From the NCBI GenBank assembly GCA_033816765.1, contig CM066287.1, positions 3,224,001-3,288,000 on the forward strand: a stretch of 64,000 bases of DNA. Direction: 5' to 3'. Of this stretch, positions 30,572 to 42,436 are shown piece by piece (positions within the stretch are counted from its first letter, which is position 1; each line of letters begins with the position of its first letter). Source of the stretch: Nothopassalora personata. Its lineage: Eukaryota > Ascomycota > Dothideomycetes > Mycosphaerellales > Mycosphaerellaceae. Below the pieces are notes generated by a model. The model did not search any database. It was not told the origin of the DNA and was given only the letters and a program-made list of their open reading frames with translations. The translations under genes and the position numbers were made by a program.

Positions 30572-33500
30572 ATGCTTTTCCAGCGTACAGCGCTGCTTGC
30601 AGCAGCTCAACCGCTGGTCTTCGCTCAAGCACCCTTCTCCAATGATACCACGCCAAACAGTCCGTTGACGAATGCGACCTCACCTCCCAAGTATCCCGCT
30701 GTAAGTGCAAAAGGGTCGAAGGTATCCTTTGTCGAAGACACGCCTTCGCCTGACCTCACTGCTTAGCACCACTTGCTGAGACATTAATATGTGGCGTTCG
30801 ACTTTGGCTAACACTCTTCTGTCTGGGCAGCCTTGGGGTGAAGGTCTAGGAGACTGGGCCGCTGCGTACGAAAAGGCAAAGGCTTTGGTATCACAGCTCA
30901 CACTCCTTGAGAAGGTCAACCTTACTACGGGAGTCGGCTGGGAAGGGGAGAAATGCGTCGGCAACACTGGCTCGATCCCTCGACTCGGCTTCAAGTCACT
31001 CTGTCTCCAGGACTCCCCATTAGGCGTCAGATACGCCGATTTCGCTTCTGCTTTCAGTGCCGGAGTCACCGTTGCGGCGACCTGGGACAGGAAGTTGTTC
31101 TATGCACGAGGACATGACATGGGTACAGAACACAAGCTCAAAGGAATTGACGTGCAACTCGGACCTGTTGTCGGTCCTCTCGGAAGAGCTCCAGAGGGCG
31201 GTCGTAACTGGGAGGGCTTCAGGTAAGTGCTGGAGGTAGAAAGCTTTTCCTACACGAGACATGGCCAGTTTCTCGAGCATAGCTGATATTTTTGACAGTC
31301 CTGACCCAGTCCTGTCCGGCGTTGCCGTCTACGAGACGGTCAAGGGCATCCAAGATGCTGGTGTCATTGCTTGCACCAAACACTATATTGCCAAGTAAGG
31401 AAGAACATGCCAACGGCCCTGCCCCTTCTTGGAAGCTAAGCTAACACTTTATGACTTCCAGCGAGCAGGAGCACTTTCGACAAGGTCCTCCGCCAGGCAA
31501 CCTTACTGCATCACTCAGCTCTAACATCGATGATGTGACTATGCACGAGCTTTACCTTTGGTACGTGTAGCAGGGCCTAGAAATCCAGGGGACTGGGCAT
31601 CCGGGCCTCAAATCCAGTTGTGCTAATACTCTGTCATGTGTTTCGCTAGCTAATGATCTTGTTCTTGCAGGCCATTCGCAGATGCTGTTCGCGCCGGCAC
31701 AGGCTCGATCATGTGCAGTTACAACCAGATCAACAATAGCTACGCATGCCAGAACAGTTATCTCCTAAACTATCTACTAAAGAACGAGCTGGGTTTCCAA
31801 GGCTTCGTAGTCTCTGATTGGTCTGCACAGCACAGCGGCGTCAGCTCTTCGCTAGCAGGCCTAGATATGACTATGCCAGGTCTGTATAGCGATTAAGAGA
31901 GGGCTGCTGAGCTGGCGGTTTTTGGCTCGAACATAGCTAATAATTCTCAGGTGACGTTGCTTTCGACAGCTCGACCTCGTTCTGGGGTGCGAATCTGACA
32001 ATCGCCATCCTCAACGGTTCCATTCCACAATGGCGACTCGATGATCAGGCTGTGCGGATTGTTGCTGCTTGGTACTATGTCGACCGCGAAGACAACCAAG
32101 TCGAAAATGCCCCGAGTTTCTCAAGCTGGACTCAGGACACTTTCGGCTTCCAGCACTTCTATGCTTCGGAAGGCCACACACAGCTCAATTACCATGTTGA
32201 TGTCCAGCAGGAGCATTTTCAAGGCATTCGAGAGGTGGCGGCGAAGGGCACGGTGCTACTAAAGAACAACGGTGCTCTACCGCTTACCGGCAAGGAGAAG
32301 CTCACCACGGTGTTTGGCTCCGACTCCGCGGAGAATCAATATGGTCCGAACGGTTGCTCAGACAGAGGCTGCGACAACGGGACGCTCGCATTGGGATGGG
32401 GTTCGGGCACCGCGAACTTCCCGTACCTGATCACACCTCTCGAGGCTATCAAGGCCGAGGTCCGCACTCACCGCGGGAACGTTGAAAGCGTCATTGACGA
32501 CTATGCGTACCCTCAAATTGCGGCTCTCGCGCGTCGCGCTGGCGAGGTTGACGGAGTGTGCCTCGTTTTCGTCAACTCCGATGCGGGAGAAGGCTACATA
32601 ATCGTCGATGGAAATGAGGTATGTGCTATCAAGGGTGCAAGGCATCGAGGCATGGCCCAGACAGTCGCGAAGCGTTCGAGACATGCACTGCACGACGCGC
32701 CTCACTTCACTCCTCGACCAATCTCTAAAACACTGCCACGATTCTCTCGAGTATAGCTGACAACCTTCTGTTTGGCAGGGAGATCGAAACAACCTCACCC
32801 TCTGGCATAACGGCGACACCCTTATCCAGAATGTTACCAGCCAATGCAACAACACAGTGGTCATTATGCACACAGTCGGCCCGGTGCTTGTAGATGCTTG
32901 GTACGAGAACGAGAATGTCACCGCCATTATTTGGGCTGGAGTCCCAGGTCAGGAAAGCGGCAATGCTATTACAGACATTCTGTACGGAAAGGTCAACCCA
33001 GGAGGCAAGACTCCGTTTACATGGGGTCTAAACCGCGAAGACTATGGCACCGATGTGTTGTATACACCAAACAATGGTGTACTCGCTCCTCAAGACGACT
33101 TTGTGGAAGGAGTATTCATCGACTACAGAGCATTCGACAAAGCCAACATTACACCTGTCTATGAGTTCGGCTTCGGTCTGTCTTATACGACTTTCGCCTA
33201 CTCGAACCTACAGATCCAACAACACCCCGATGCTGGTTACACCCCAACGAGAGGCAATACCTCACCAGCGCCAGTCTATGGCACCATCAGCAACAACACT
33301 GCTGACTATCTTTGGCCGGACAACTTTACGCGCATCGAAGCATACATCTACCCATACCTGAACTTCACATCCCTTTCCCAATCATCAGGGGACCCGCTCT
33401 ACGGCTCGAACCACAGCTACCCCAGCAACGGCTACGATAGCAGCGCTCAGCCATATGTGCCAGCTGGCAGCAATGTTGCGCCAGGTGGAAACACAGGACT

Positions 33501-33828
33501 TTACGATGTCCTCTTCACAGCCACAGCGACCATCACGAACACCGGCTCAGTGGCAGGTGATGAGGTTCCGCAGCTGTACATCAGCCTGGGTGGACCTAAC
33601 GACCCCAAAGTTGTCCTCCGCAACTTTGATCGGTTGACGATCACAGCAGGAGGGAGCGCCACCTTCACGGCAAACATCACCAGGAGGGACCTGTCGAATT
33701 GGGACACTGCTGCCCAAAACTGGGTCATTTCGAGCTATCCGAAGACAGTGTATGTTGGTGGCTCGTCCCGGAAGCTGCCGCTGAGTGCTCCGCTTGCTGT
33801 TGGCGGAGGCAATGCGACCAGCTACTAG
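30572..33828 (+). CDS. Secreted glycoside hydrolase family 3 beta-glucosidase
   Basis: Seven exons, 30572-30700, 30831-31222, 31299-31394, 31462-31560, 31671-31879, 31951-32618 and 32779-33828, give 880 aa. All six introns (67-160 bp) have GT-AG ends and preserve the GH3 sequence. A signal peptide (residues 1 to about 19, [13 protein letters not shown]) indicates secretion. The GH3 N-domain has [49 protein letters not shown] and the nucleophile Asp in [13 protein letters not shown] near residue 288. The C-domain and a C-terminal fibronectin-III-like domain ([17 protein letters not shown]) follow. Many N-glycosylation sequons are present. The family removes terminal glucose from cello-oligosaccharides and other beta-glucosides. 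The length and the FN3 domain match Aspergillus-type BglA enzymes. Introns here are longer than elsewhere in the window. Confidence 0.95.
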
Positions 33829-33929
33829 ATTGTTGAATAATTCCGGCCATAGTGATAGCTTGTAACGGCGACTTAGCATGGGAATGAGCCCAATATTGAG
33901 TTGTTGCTTGGTGCTGCTCAGAACAACCG

Positions 33930-34588
33930 CTACGGTCTTAAATCTCTAACCTCTATTGTGAGCTGGTTCTCCACGCTTATCATCATCCGCTGCGATTCGT
34001 CGCTACCTAAGCTTTGCGTGCTCACATCGGGTTCCTCCGAGAGCCGCGAAGGGCCGCCTTGAACCTCAGCTTCACAATGTGTAGAGGTCGCAATGGCCGG
34101 ATTATGTGACATAGCGAAGTCGACTGTGTCCAGTCTGGACGATTGAACATATCAAAATCACCTGCATAATCCTTCTCGCACTTGTCTTGGGAGTCAATCG
34201 CATGATGAAGCAGGCCACGGAATATTGAAAGAAGCCAAGAGCACGAGTAGTCAGGATCTGACTGCTGTAGAAAGACTTCTCGACGTATGCGAGGGATGAT
34301 GCCGATAGCAGGCTGACTTGTTGACCTAGACCTCGAGCGCAAGCGGCGAGCAGGACGCTTTGCATTAAGCCAGGCGAATAAAGTCCCAGCGGCCAGCAAT
34401 ACATCGTCCAGACTGAGTTGTTGACGCGACATGACCTTGACGTAGAGCCGGATGATTGTCGAGAGGATGGACATTGCCAGTCCTAGACTGGTCGCTATGA
34501 TAATCCAGGCTCCATGATCGTAATCACTGACGATGGCGAAAGGGGGATAATAGCCGTCGGGGATCGTGAACTGTGTGGTAGCTGACAT
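33930..34588 (-). pseudogene. Decayed fungal rhodopsin-fold (Cys-rich-type PTH11-like) integral membrane protein
   Basis: The amino part, from ATG 34588, has DHGAWIIIATSLGLAMSILS, RLYVKVMSRQQLSLDDVLL and a second hydrophobic segment, typical of the large fungal seven-helix integral membrane family. At about 34364-34370 (CTTAATGC read on the minus strand) the homologous reading moves one frame to QSVLLAACARGLGQ, then LAYVEKSFYSSQIL and SVACFIMRLTPKTSARR, and stops at 34102. The middle and late helices are missing, and a hydrophilic tail resembling the family C-terminus follows at once (33930-34090). Together these indicate a one-base frameshift plus an internal deletion. Family assignment is from pattern memory, with no alignment. 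Confidence 0.6.
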
Positions 34589-34844
34589 CTCATGCTAGAG
34601 CGATGCGAATGCAGGTCCTCAGCCCATGGCGAGGAGATCACAGCTTAGCGTGCGGTCAAGAGAGTCAACACCAAGATGCGGTTCGCAAACATTTCTCGCG
34701 CATGCGACTAGGGTTACGTCCACGGTCGGATGAGCATACTGCTCGGCATCCTGCTTTCGATCGTACTCGGCAACGAGCGCAGGATCATTATTCACCTTGT
34801 CTTGGCCATGAGACTCGCCCAATATCTGCGACATTCCCAGCAGG

Positions 34845-35670
34845 GCAGACCTCATCTCGTCGTCGGTATCGTTGACAATGCCAAGGGCGATCATGTGAAC
34901 CGTCGGCGCGAACGCTCTACTCGGCTTCCTTATGGCCATCACCTTATGCTTCACCGGCGGTCCGATCGACGCTCTTCTAGAAACCACCACAGGTCAACCC
35001 TTGCTGCAAGTCTTCTACAATGGCACACGGGGTCTAGCCGGCGCCTCAACCATGAGCGCCATCGTTGTAGTCTGCCTCACCTCGTGCTGTATCTCTGAAG
35101 TAGCAACAGCATCCCGCCAACTATGGTCCTTCGCCCGGGACAATGGCCTACCAGGCTCCCCATGGATCGCTCACGTCACACCTGGTTGGAACATTCCGCT
35201 TCAATCAGGTTTGATCTCATTTGTGATCACCTCTTTACTGGCTTGCATCAATCTGGGCTCCACCGACGCCTTGAACGCCATAAACTCTTTAGGTGGCGTC
35301 TCCGTCTTGAGCTCTTACTTCATTATAAGGTGGCGGAGACTCTATGGCGCGCCGCATCCGAACAGGAGGTGGTCCTTGGGCAGATACGGCTTGTGGATCA
35401 ACATCTTGGCGCTTTGCTTCCTACTGCCCCTGTGGTTCTTCTCGTTCTGGTCCTAGGCGCAGCCAGTCAACAGCCAGAACATGAACTGGAGTTCGACCAT
35501 GTTCGGAGGGATGTTAGTCGTATGGGTGGTGTACTATGTCGCTTACGGGCATCAAGTCTACGAGGTAAGTCATCATTTTTGCATGGTCCCAGCACGAGAC
35601 TTCAGAGCTAAGCAGTGTACAGGGTCCTGTAGTACTCTTGAAGAGAGATTTATGGGAAAGCACAAAATGA
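34845..35670 (+). pseudogene. Broken amino-acid/choline/GABA-type permease (APC superfamily), C-terminal half
   Basis: The frame resembles the C-terminal half of fungal amino-acid permeases: MPRAIM, then a stop (TGA at 34896 where Trp is usual), NALLGFLMAITL, EVATASRQLWSFARDNGLPGS, TPGWNIPLQSG, GSTDALNAINSLGGVSVLSSY and RRWSLGRYGLWIN. A second stop (TAG, 35454) interrupts the same frame, which then continues with NWSSTMFGGML and GHQVYE. After an intact 58-bp intron (35565-35622) comes GPVVLLKRDLW and the natural stop at 35670. The first half of a permease is absent or unrecognisable upstream. The two in-frame stops with flanking conserved sequence make this a pseudogene or remnant, and it abuts another decayed membrane gene. 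Confidence 0.72.
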
Positions 35671-35970
35671 CAACGCGATGACAAGACAGACGCACAGTAA
35701 TGCATGGCGATGGTCTCATCTAGCCTCTTTGCTCGGTTCTATATTATCCTCTGGGGACATCTGGTTTCCTGACAGCTGACGCTTGCGATTGCGAGCGTCA
35801 CCAAGCATGTTCTGCCGGCTGTACCAACGAAGGTCCAATCGCTTTATGTGACGACCATATGCATTCATGTCAAAGTGCTAGAGCGCTTCACTGCATGCAA
35901 TGCATGACATGTCCGTATCGTGCGCTGCGAGCGAGCCTGCAGAGTCTCGACATCCAGATCTAGAAGCGTC
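35671..35970. other. Short spacer
   Basis: About 300 bp between the permease remnant and the stop of the chromatin-factor gene. Nothing is recognised beyond probable 3' UTR. Confidence 0.4.
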
Positions 35971-38900
35971 CTACTGCTCCTCGGAAGGCCCGGCGTCTGC
36001 TTCAGGGAGCGTCGGAGCTTGAGCGGAGGCATGACCCTGTGGGTGGGTTTGCATACCAATCTCTGGCTGTTGGATGGCTAACGGGGGCAGACCATTTGCA
36101 GCAGGCTTCGGTTCGGGCGAAAGTGCCGGCATTTTCTTCTCTGGCACGCTGCCAGTTGCTCCAGCGGCCTGTTGACTAGGACTCGGGACCAAAGGCGTGT
36201 TCGGTGGGAAGATCTTGGTGTTGTCAATACTTTGTGCAGAAGACGGTGGCGCGGGACTCCTCTGATCGTGCTTGAGCGGTATAGCTTTGGAGCCGTCGGG
36301 CCAGGGTCCTGCCATCCCTTCGGCCGCGACGGTTGTGGAGTTTGAGGCTCCAGCGTGGTCAGGCCGCGTCATTTGATGCGGTGTTTGCAAATGACTTGAG
36401 CCTTGAAGACCACCATTCGTCATGGGCGCCAGGTTTTGAGGCGTCTGCGTGAGCTGCAGAGGGCGTGGTGATGGTCCAGCCTGATGCATTGGCGGCGGTG
36501 AAGACTTGACAGGTGACTGTGCAGGTCTTTGCTGATATGTCTCCGCTGGTGGTGGCAAATTAGTTCTCGGGCTCTGCTGGAGTCGTTGCTGGCCATGCTG
36601 CGGGGAATAACCCTGTGACGGTGGGCGTTGATGTGGCGGAGATGAGAAAGATGCGCCACCAGCTGGCGTAGCTGGGGACTGGAATCCGTTCATTAGCTGG
36701 GCGGAGCCTTGCCTATGTTGCTGCTGTGGACGATGCATTTGCTGGTGTTGCATAGGCTGTGCGTAGTACGCTGCCGGTGGCTGCTGGAATTGCTGGCCTT
36801 GCATGGGTGGAGCTGCCGTGTGCATTCCTGCTTGTGCTTGGCCGTTGTAGCCATTGGCCCGCGGCGGCTGTGGGTAGTGTTGCTGTGGATAAAGCGGATG
36901 ACCGCCTGCTGTTGCAACGGCATTCTGGTGAGCGTACAAGTGCTGTTGCTGATGATGAGCAGGATACCCATTTAATACAGGGGGTGATGAGGCGCCGTAG
37001 CCTGCCACCCGCCCAGTAGGAGGGACATTGGCGCTGCCTTGCCAGGCCTGTTGTTGTGATTGCGGCGCGAAGTTTCCAACAGGAGGATAGCGATAACCAC
37101 TTGGCGCATGTTGTTGCTGACTGTTAGGAGCGTGATTTGGTCCATTTGTAATCTGACCGAAAGGTCCAGGGCTTGGTCGCGGCTGTTGAGTATGTATACC
37201 ATCGAGCTGCCTCGCGACATGATCGGGCAGCTGGCCGGGTTGCTGACCGTTAGCGGTCGTCGGACGACTGCCGCTCTTGTGAGCTTCCGGACTTCCACTG
37301 CCGCGATTATGGAGCTTGAGTGGCGGAATCCTGGGCTTCTTCGCATCCTCCGCTTTGCGTTTGCAGGTACGGCACACGAATGTGAACCCCTCCGCCTCGG
37401 CCTGTTTAGGGGAGAAGCCGTGGCACTTACTATGTTGCCAGACACTGCACCTATCGCAGGCGATGCTGTGGGAGCCATCGTCCATGTTCTCACCGTGCTT
37501 CCCGCAGACGGCACAGTCGAAGTACCAAGTACCTTCATCTTCGGCGAGGGCCTCGAGTTCTTTCTTGTGCTGTTCCTTCTGGGTCTTGCGTTGACGTTCG
37601 GACGCGCGTTTGGCGTCTCCTGCGTCACTGTCTACGTCGTGCGATCCTGCGCGATCACCTTCCTCTTCCAATTTGGCCAGTTCTTCTTCGTGCAGGATCC
37701 GCTTGGCCTCTCGTTCGCGTACTCGTTGTTCTCGGGTGAGCCGCCGTGACTCGTGGCCCTGCTGAATGTTAGTACCGCTTAAGACGTCCAAGCTTTGTGG
37801 GCCTACCTCTTCGATTCTCTTCTGCCTCTCCTGTTCCTCTCGCGCCATCTTCAGCTCGGCCTGCCGCTTTTCCTCTGCCTCACGATCTGCGCGCTCCTGT
37901 GCTTCCTTCTCGGCCTTGCCCGCAAGTCTGCTCGAGCGTTTGGCTGTCGCCATCTTCTGCACATTCTCAAGTTCCCGTAGCTTCTTCAGCTGTTTCTGTC
38001 GCAAAGCTTCCGCACGCTTCTCGATGATGGGCAGTACATCGGCCTCTATCCGCTTGTACAGCTGCTTCTCGTTCGGGTCTCTTGAGCGGAATATGCTAGA
38101 CATGAATTCCTGATACTCCTCCAAAGTGATGGCAATGCACTCCCACGTCTTGCTTGTGAAGCCGTAGCCAGGCTCTTCTGTTGGGTCGGCCGGGTCTCCG
38201 TTGGTCATGACGGTATCGTCAACCGCAGTCTCGTCGGCCTCTGGTTGTTCTTCTGCTTCCTCATCCTCAGTGTCGTCCACCTTGCGCCTCTTGCTCGCTC
38301 TGGTCGCACGACTCTTCGCACCTTTGGAAGCCTTGCTCTTCGCTTTGGGCTTCGCCTTGCCTTTGGGCTTCGGCGTTGGCGGCGGCAGAGGCTCGTCAGC
38401 GCGACGGTAAAGACGGTTGTCGTCAAGCACATAGTATCCGCGGTCGTCTCTGTCCCAGCCCAGTGGTTCCATGCGCCAGCCCAGGTGATCCTCTTCCTGC
38501 GACATCATCCCACGAATCCGCTCCGCATTGCCCAAGGTCCATGTGCTCAGCTGTTGCAAGACTTGTATCCTGGTGTACACATCGAGGTTATTGAACTTGA
38601 TGGGCTCTTCATCGTCGCCGAAGGGGTTGCGTTGAGGGGCCTTGGCGATGTACTGTCGGCGCGTGTACTCGTCGAAGATGTCGGGACTATGTAGCATGAG
38701 TATATGACCAGATGCGACATGTGATCATGGTACTCACGTTAGGCCGCGATGCGATGAGACGTATTTGAGGAGTTGCAGGCCGATGTACGCGAGCTTCTCG
38801 GAAGGTGTAGGCAGCAGGCATTCCGCTTCGAGTTCCTAACGCGGCGGATCCATCAGCGTCCACCACCGAAACATGTTCGTCACGTAGCGCAAGGCCGGTG

Positions 38901-39119
38901 CGGCATCTCGGGGGTGTATCTGGGCGTGCATACCTCAATGTCGAAGTCGTCGTCGATCTTGACGACATGGCCGAAGAGGAAGATGTATTGCATGAGACTG
39001 GCAAACTCCCACATGTTGCGCAGCTTCGTCAACATCTCTTGCTGCTCCGGCGGCACTGCTGGCTCTGCAGGAACATGGTCCAGCTGTGCCTCCAGCGCTG
39101 TTCTCTTGTAGCGCGGCAT
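35971..39119 (-). CDS. DDT-domain and PHD-finger chromatin protein (CECR2/RSF1-like ISWI-partner type)
   Basis: Exons 39119-38934, 38835-38738, 38686-37807 and 37758-35971 give 983 aa. The 48-bp intron 37806-37759 is in frame and stop-free but has GTAGGC, branch ACTAAC and CAG, so I treat it as an intron. A DDT domain spans about residues 30-125 (EFASLMQYIFLFGHVVKID, LLPTPSEKLAYIGLQLLKYV). A WHIM-like segment follows near 160-190 (MEPLGWDRDDRGYYVLDDNR), then an NLS-rich stretch (KPKGKAKPKAKSKASK), a long charged coiled coil, and a Cys4-His-Cys3 PHD finger near residues 466-525 (CAVCGKHG, CDRCSVWQHSKC, CRTCKRK). A Gln/Pro-rich disordered tail of about 440 residues ends the protein. DDT plus PHD proteins are accessory subunits of chromatin remodellers. 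The exact complex is not determinable here. Confidence 0.85.
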
Positions 39120-39519
39120 TGCGGATGCGCTGCACCAGGAGTGAGGGCTCTACGTCGTTCCGCACGCAACTTCATGCAGTGATCTTGGCGCCAACATGCG
39201 CGTATGTTATGGATGTATCAATGCGGTGCTTGCGGGGAGTCGTGGTGGTGGTCTCGTGGGTTGGATGTCGCTGCGATTGTACCTGGCCAGAAAGTCGACA
39301 TGCTCGTGATTGAGACGCGCTTGAGATCGCAAGTGCCAAGCCGCTAGACGCATATCCCTGCGGATCGACGACCAGCATTAGAACGTCACCATCAGACCGT
39401 AACCATTACGGCCAAGACTTCTTTCTCGTGCATACAGTGCTGCACCATGGCTGTTCACTTCCAATACAGGCTTATTCATTACTTCCCACTGCTCACTTCA
39501 CGCTGATCAACCTACCGTC
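39120..39519. promoter_or_regulatory. Divergent promoter, chromatin factor and ferroportin-like gene
   Basis: Exactly 400 bp separate the two divergent start codons. No GATA-type HGATAR iron-regulator site was evident by eye. No other gene is seen. Confidence 0.45.
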
Positions 39520-41282
39520 ATGGCTTCATCTGATGGCGAAGCAGCAGAGCGTTTGCTCAATGCAGACGACGACCGGCTTCACTTTCATCGTATGGAGACG
39601 GAAGACGGCTCCGCTGGACTCACCGACCGCCAGCATAGCAAAGCTCGAAAGCTGTTGTACATCTCCCACTTCCTTTCCACCTGGAACTCTCGACTCTTCG
39701 AGTTTGGTGCCTTCTTGTTCCTCGCCACCATTTACCCTCGGACGCTCCTGCCGGCTTCTATCTACGCCCTCGCCCGATCTGCGTCCGCTGCGATCCTGTC
39801 TCCATGGTTGGGCTCTTATATTGACACTGGCAACAGACTGCATGTCGTGCGACTCTCGATAGGCAAGCTCACCACCAAAGTTCCGGCTCAGCTAGGTGCA
39901 CGTTCTGATTTCCTACCACAGTTGGCCAGCGTCTAGCAGTTGCTGTTTCCTGCATCTTGCTCTTCATTATTGCGAAGCTTGAATACTTAAGTGATAACCA
40001 GCTGATCACTGCATCATTGCTTGCCGTTCTATCTGTTCTTGCTTGCGTGGAGAAGCTTGCCTCCGTATTGAACACCATCTCAGTCGAGCGAGATTGGGTT
40101 GTGATCGTGGCAGGCGATCATGAAGAGAGACTTCGCTGTGGGCCATCGATTTCACTTCAATTGAGCATGTCGATGCTGACTTTAAGCAGTATTGAACTCT
40201 CAAATGCGTCGCATCGATCTTTTCTGCAAGCTCATAGGCCCACTTGCGATTGCCTTCGTCAACGGCGCCTCGCCGTCGTATGCCATACTGGTGACCAGTG
40301 CCATGACGCTTCTGTCGGTACTGGTCGAGTATTTCGCTATTGCCAGAGTCTACGGTAAGATTTCTTCCGATGAAAGGCTCATTCCAAAACCTACATTGCA
40401 TCTCAAGTTCCACGCATCTCTTATTGAACCGCGGCTTAATATTATTCTACGCAGATATGGTGCCAGCTCTTCAACTGCCAAAGCCAGCAAGCAAGAGATC
40501 ACGATCCCAATACAGCCTGTGGACCACGATCAACGAAGCCGCACAGCGTGCAGCCATCTATTGTCGCCACTCAGCTTTCTTGCCCTCGTTCTCCCTTGCC
40601 CTCCTCTACCTCACTGTTCTCTCCTTCGCCGGGCAGATGATCACATATTTGTTGGCACTAGGACTGTCATCGGGTCTGATTGGCGGCCTTCGTGGTGTAT
40701 CGGCAATCTTCGAGCTCTCGGCTACCTGGCTTGCCCCAAAGATTATGCAGAGGATAGGCCCAGTCCGTGCAGGCATTTGGTTCATCAATTGGGAGATACT
40801 CTGCGTCGCTATTGCATGCACTCTCTTCTGGTTCGACCAGGGTCCTAATTACACCGTCGTTGGCACTGTGAGTGCTGTCATAGCCAGCAGAATTGGGCTT
40901 TGGGGCTTTGACCTCAGTGCTCAGAATATCGTGCAAGAGGTAATTTCACAACACCTTCAGCTCTTATGTTCATGCTTACACTACCCTGCAGGAGGTTGAA
41001 TCAGAAAATCGAGGAACATTCTCCTCACACGAGTTTGCCTTGCAGAACATATTCGAGATGCTTGCCTTTGCCAGCACCATCGTCTTCCCTCGACCAACGG
41101 ACTTCAAATACCCAGCGACGATCAGCGCTGTCGCGGTCGCGGTCGCAAGCGTATTGTATGCCATGTTCGTGCGCGCCCGCAGAGGCCATCTTATCCACTT
41201 TTCGCAATGCGTGGATCGCAACGGACGTCACAAAGGCTACCATCATTGGTGGCAGCGAACCCCAGCTGGCAACGTCGAGTAA
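39520..41282 (+). CDS. Ferroportin-family (SLC40) iron transporter-like membrane protein
   Basis: Exons 39520-39862, 39922-40137, 40190-40354, 40455-40939 and 40992-41282 give 499 aa. Intron 1 (39863-39921) has a GC donor (AG then GCAAGC); only that donor yields the family sequence VGQRLAVAVSC. Ferroportin landmarks are LLYISHFLSTWNSRLFEFGAF and SLYGLARSAS-like IYALARSASAA near residues 45-95, VVRLSIVGQRLAV, LNTISVERDWVVIVAG, LNSQMRRIDLFCKLIGPL, RGVSAIFELSATWLAP and GLWGFDLSAQNIVQE. About ten to twelve membrane helices are visible. Animal ferroportins export Fe(II). Fungal homologues are poorly characterised, and a vacuolar or plasma-membrane metal transport role is inference. Confidence 0.9.
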
Positions 41283-41564
41283 CGACACAGTCCTTGGCTG
41301 ACACACAACAGGCTCCCCTACCCTTGCTTGGCGCACAGCGTTCGGAACAAATGCTGCGGCTCCGCCACATGTGCTTCCACCCGAGATAATCGAAAAGCTT
41401 CCCCACCTCAGAGATATGCAGCTCGCTGCTACGAGCGTGCAAGTGTCGATATACATACAAACACTGCATGCTCGTGCAAGAAGTAGTCTCCTAGGCTTAC
41501 TCTCGGGCTCTTGGTTCACTTTCTCAGCATCAGTCGTTACCATCTTAACACATGAACACTGAGC

Positions 41565-42318
41565 ATGGCTCCAGGATTACTGTTTGTTGGTTCAAGCATC
41601 ATCGACCCAACAAAGACAAGCGAGGAGAAGTACAATCACTTCTACAATGAAGAGCATCTTCCCGCCATCCTAGCATTCGACAACCAAAATTTCGCGAAGC
41701 TTGCTCTCAGACACAAGAACGTCAACCGGGATGCCAAGCTGCCATACCTAGCGCTATACCCGTTGCCACATGCAGATACGATGGGACCAGAGATGATGCA
41801 AAGGCTGATCGTCGAGATGAAGACCAGTGAGACCTTTGACGGGGATGATATTAGCGATTATGTCCAATTCGACCCCAGAAAGTATGAGAAGATCCAGACA
41901 TACGAAGCGTATCAGCAAGAGGGTCGCAGTGGTAAGGACCGGGGAGAGACGATTGTTTGTGTTGCGATGGAACCCAAGGGCGATGTCGAATTTGACGAGT
42001 GGTATCGCAAGCAGGTGGGAGATTGTCACATTCGATCTTCGCTATCGTTAGCTGATTGCTTATCGACAGCACCTTGACATGATGGGCATGTGCAAGAACT
42101 ATAGAAGATGTACGAGGTACAAGCGGATGGACGATGAGGCGCCTCGATTCCTTGCGTTGCACGAATATGGCTGCAAGCCGGAGGAGTTGCCAGGGGAGCA
42201 GATCAAGCAGGTCACGCAGACCGAGTGGTCGAAGAAGATCGTGAGCGAGTCGAAGATCTTTGAGAGAAACGTGTTCCACTTGATTGAGGCGCAAGGAAAT
42301 ATCGAGCTGAGCTTGTAG
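41565..42318 (+). CDS. EthD-like / dimeric alpha-beta-barrel protein, function unknown
   Basis: Exons 41565-42014 and 42070-42318 (intron 55 bp, donor GTGGGA, acceptor CGACAG) give 232 aa. There appear to be two ferredoxin-like halves, each beginning with a short strand then FYNEEHLPAIL or EWYRKQHLDMM. This repeated (F/W)Y-x-E/Q-H motif is typical of the EthD-like fungal proteins that act as small dimeric barrels. PYLALYPL and the GETIVCVAMEP strand also fit. Such proteins often accompany secondary metabolism or degradation genes, but no such cluster is visible here. It converges with the racemase-like gene, about 120 bp between stops. Confidence 0.72.
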
Positions 42319-42436
42319 ACCCCGAGACTAAGAATCTGTTGATCGCTTTCGCTACATCATCTCAACTTCTGGGTCCCACCTGTGAAGAAGGGTCAGTCGA
42401 GATGTTACGTTCGGTACTTTGACCTCCATTCTTCAC

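Noticed and set aside
34619..34990. Minus-strand 123-codon frame overlapping the permease remnant
   Set aside because: The plus strand carries identifiable permease sequence; the antisense frame has no family resemblance.
34896..35456. Repeat-induced point mutation as the cause of the two permease stops
   Set aside because: Both stops could be transitions, but a Trp TGG to TGA change would be in a CpC rather than CpA context on the mutated strand, and two sites are too few. A dinucleotide-bias calculation would be needed.
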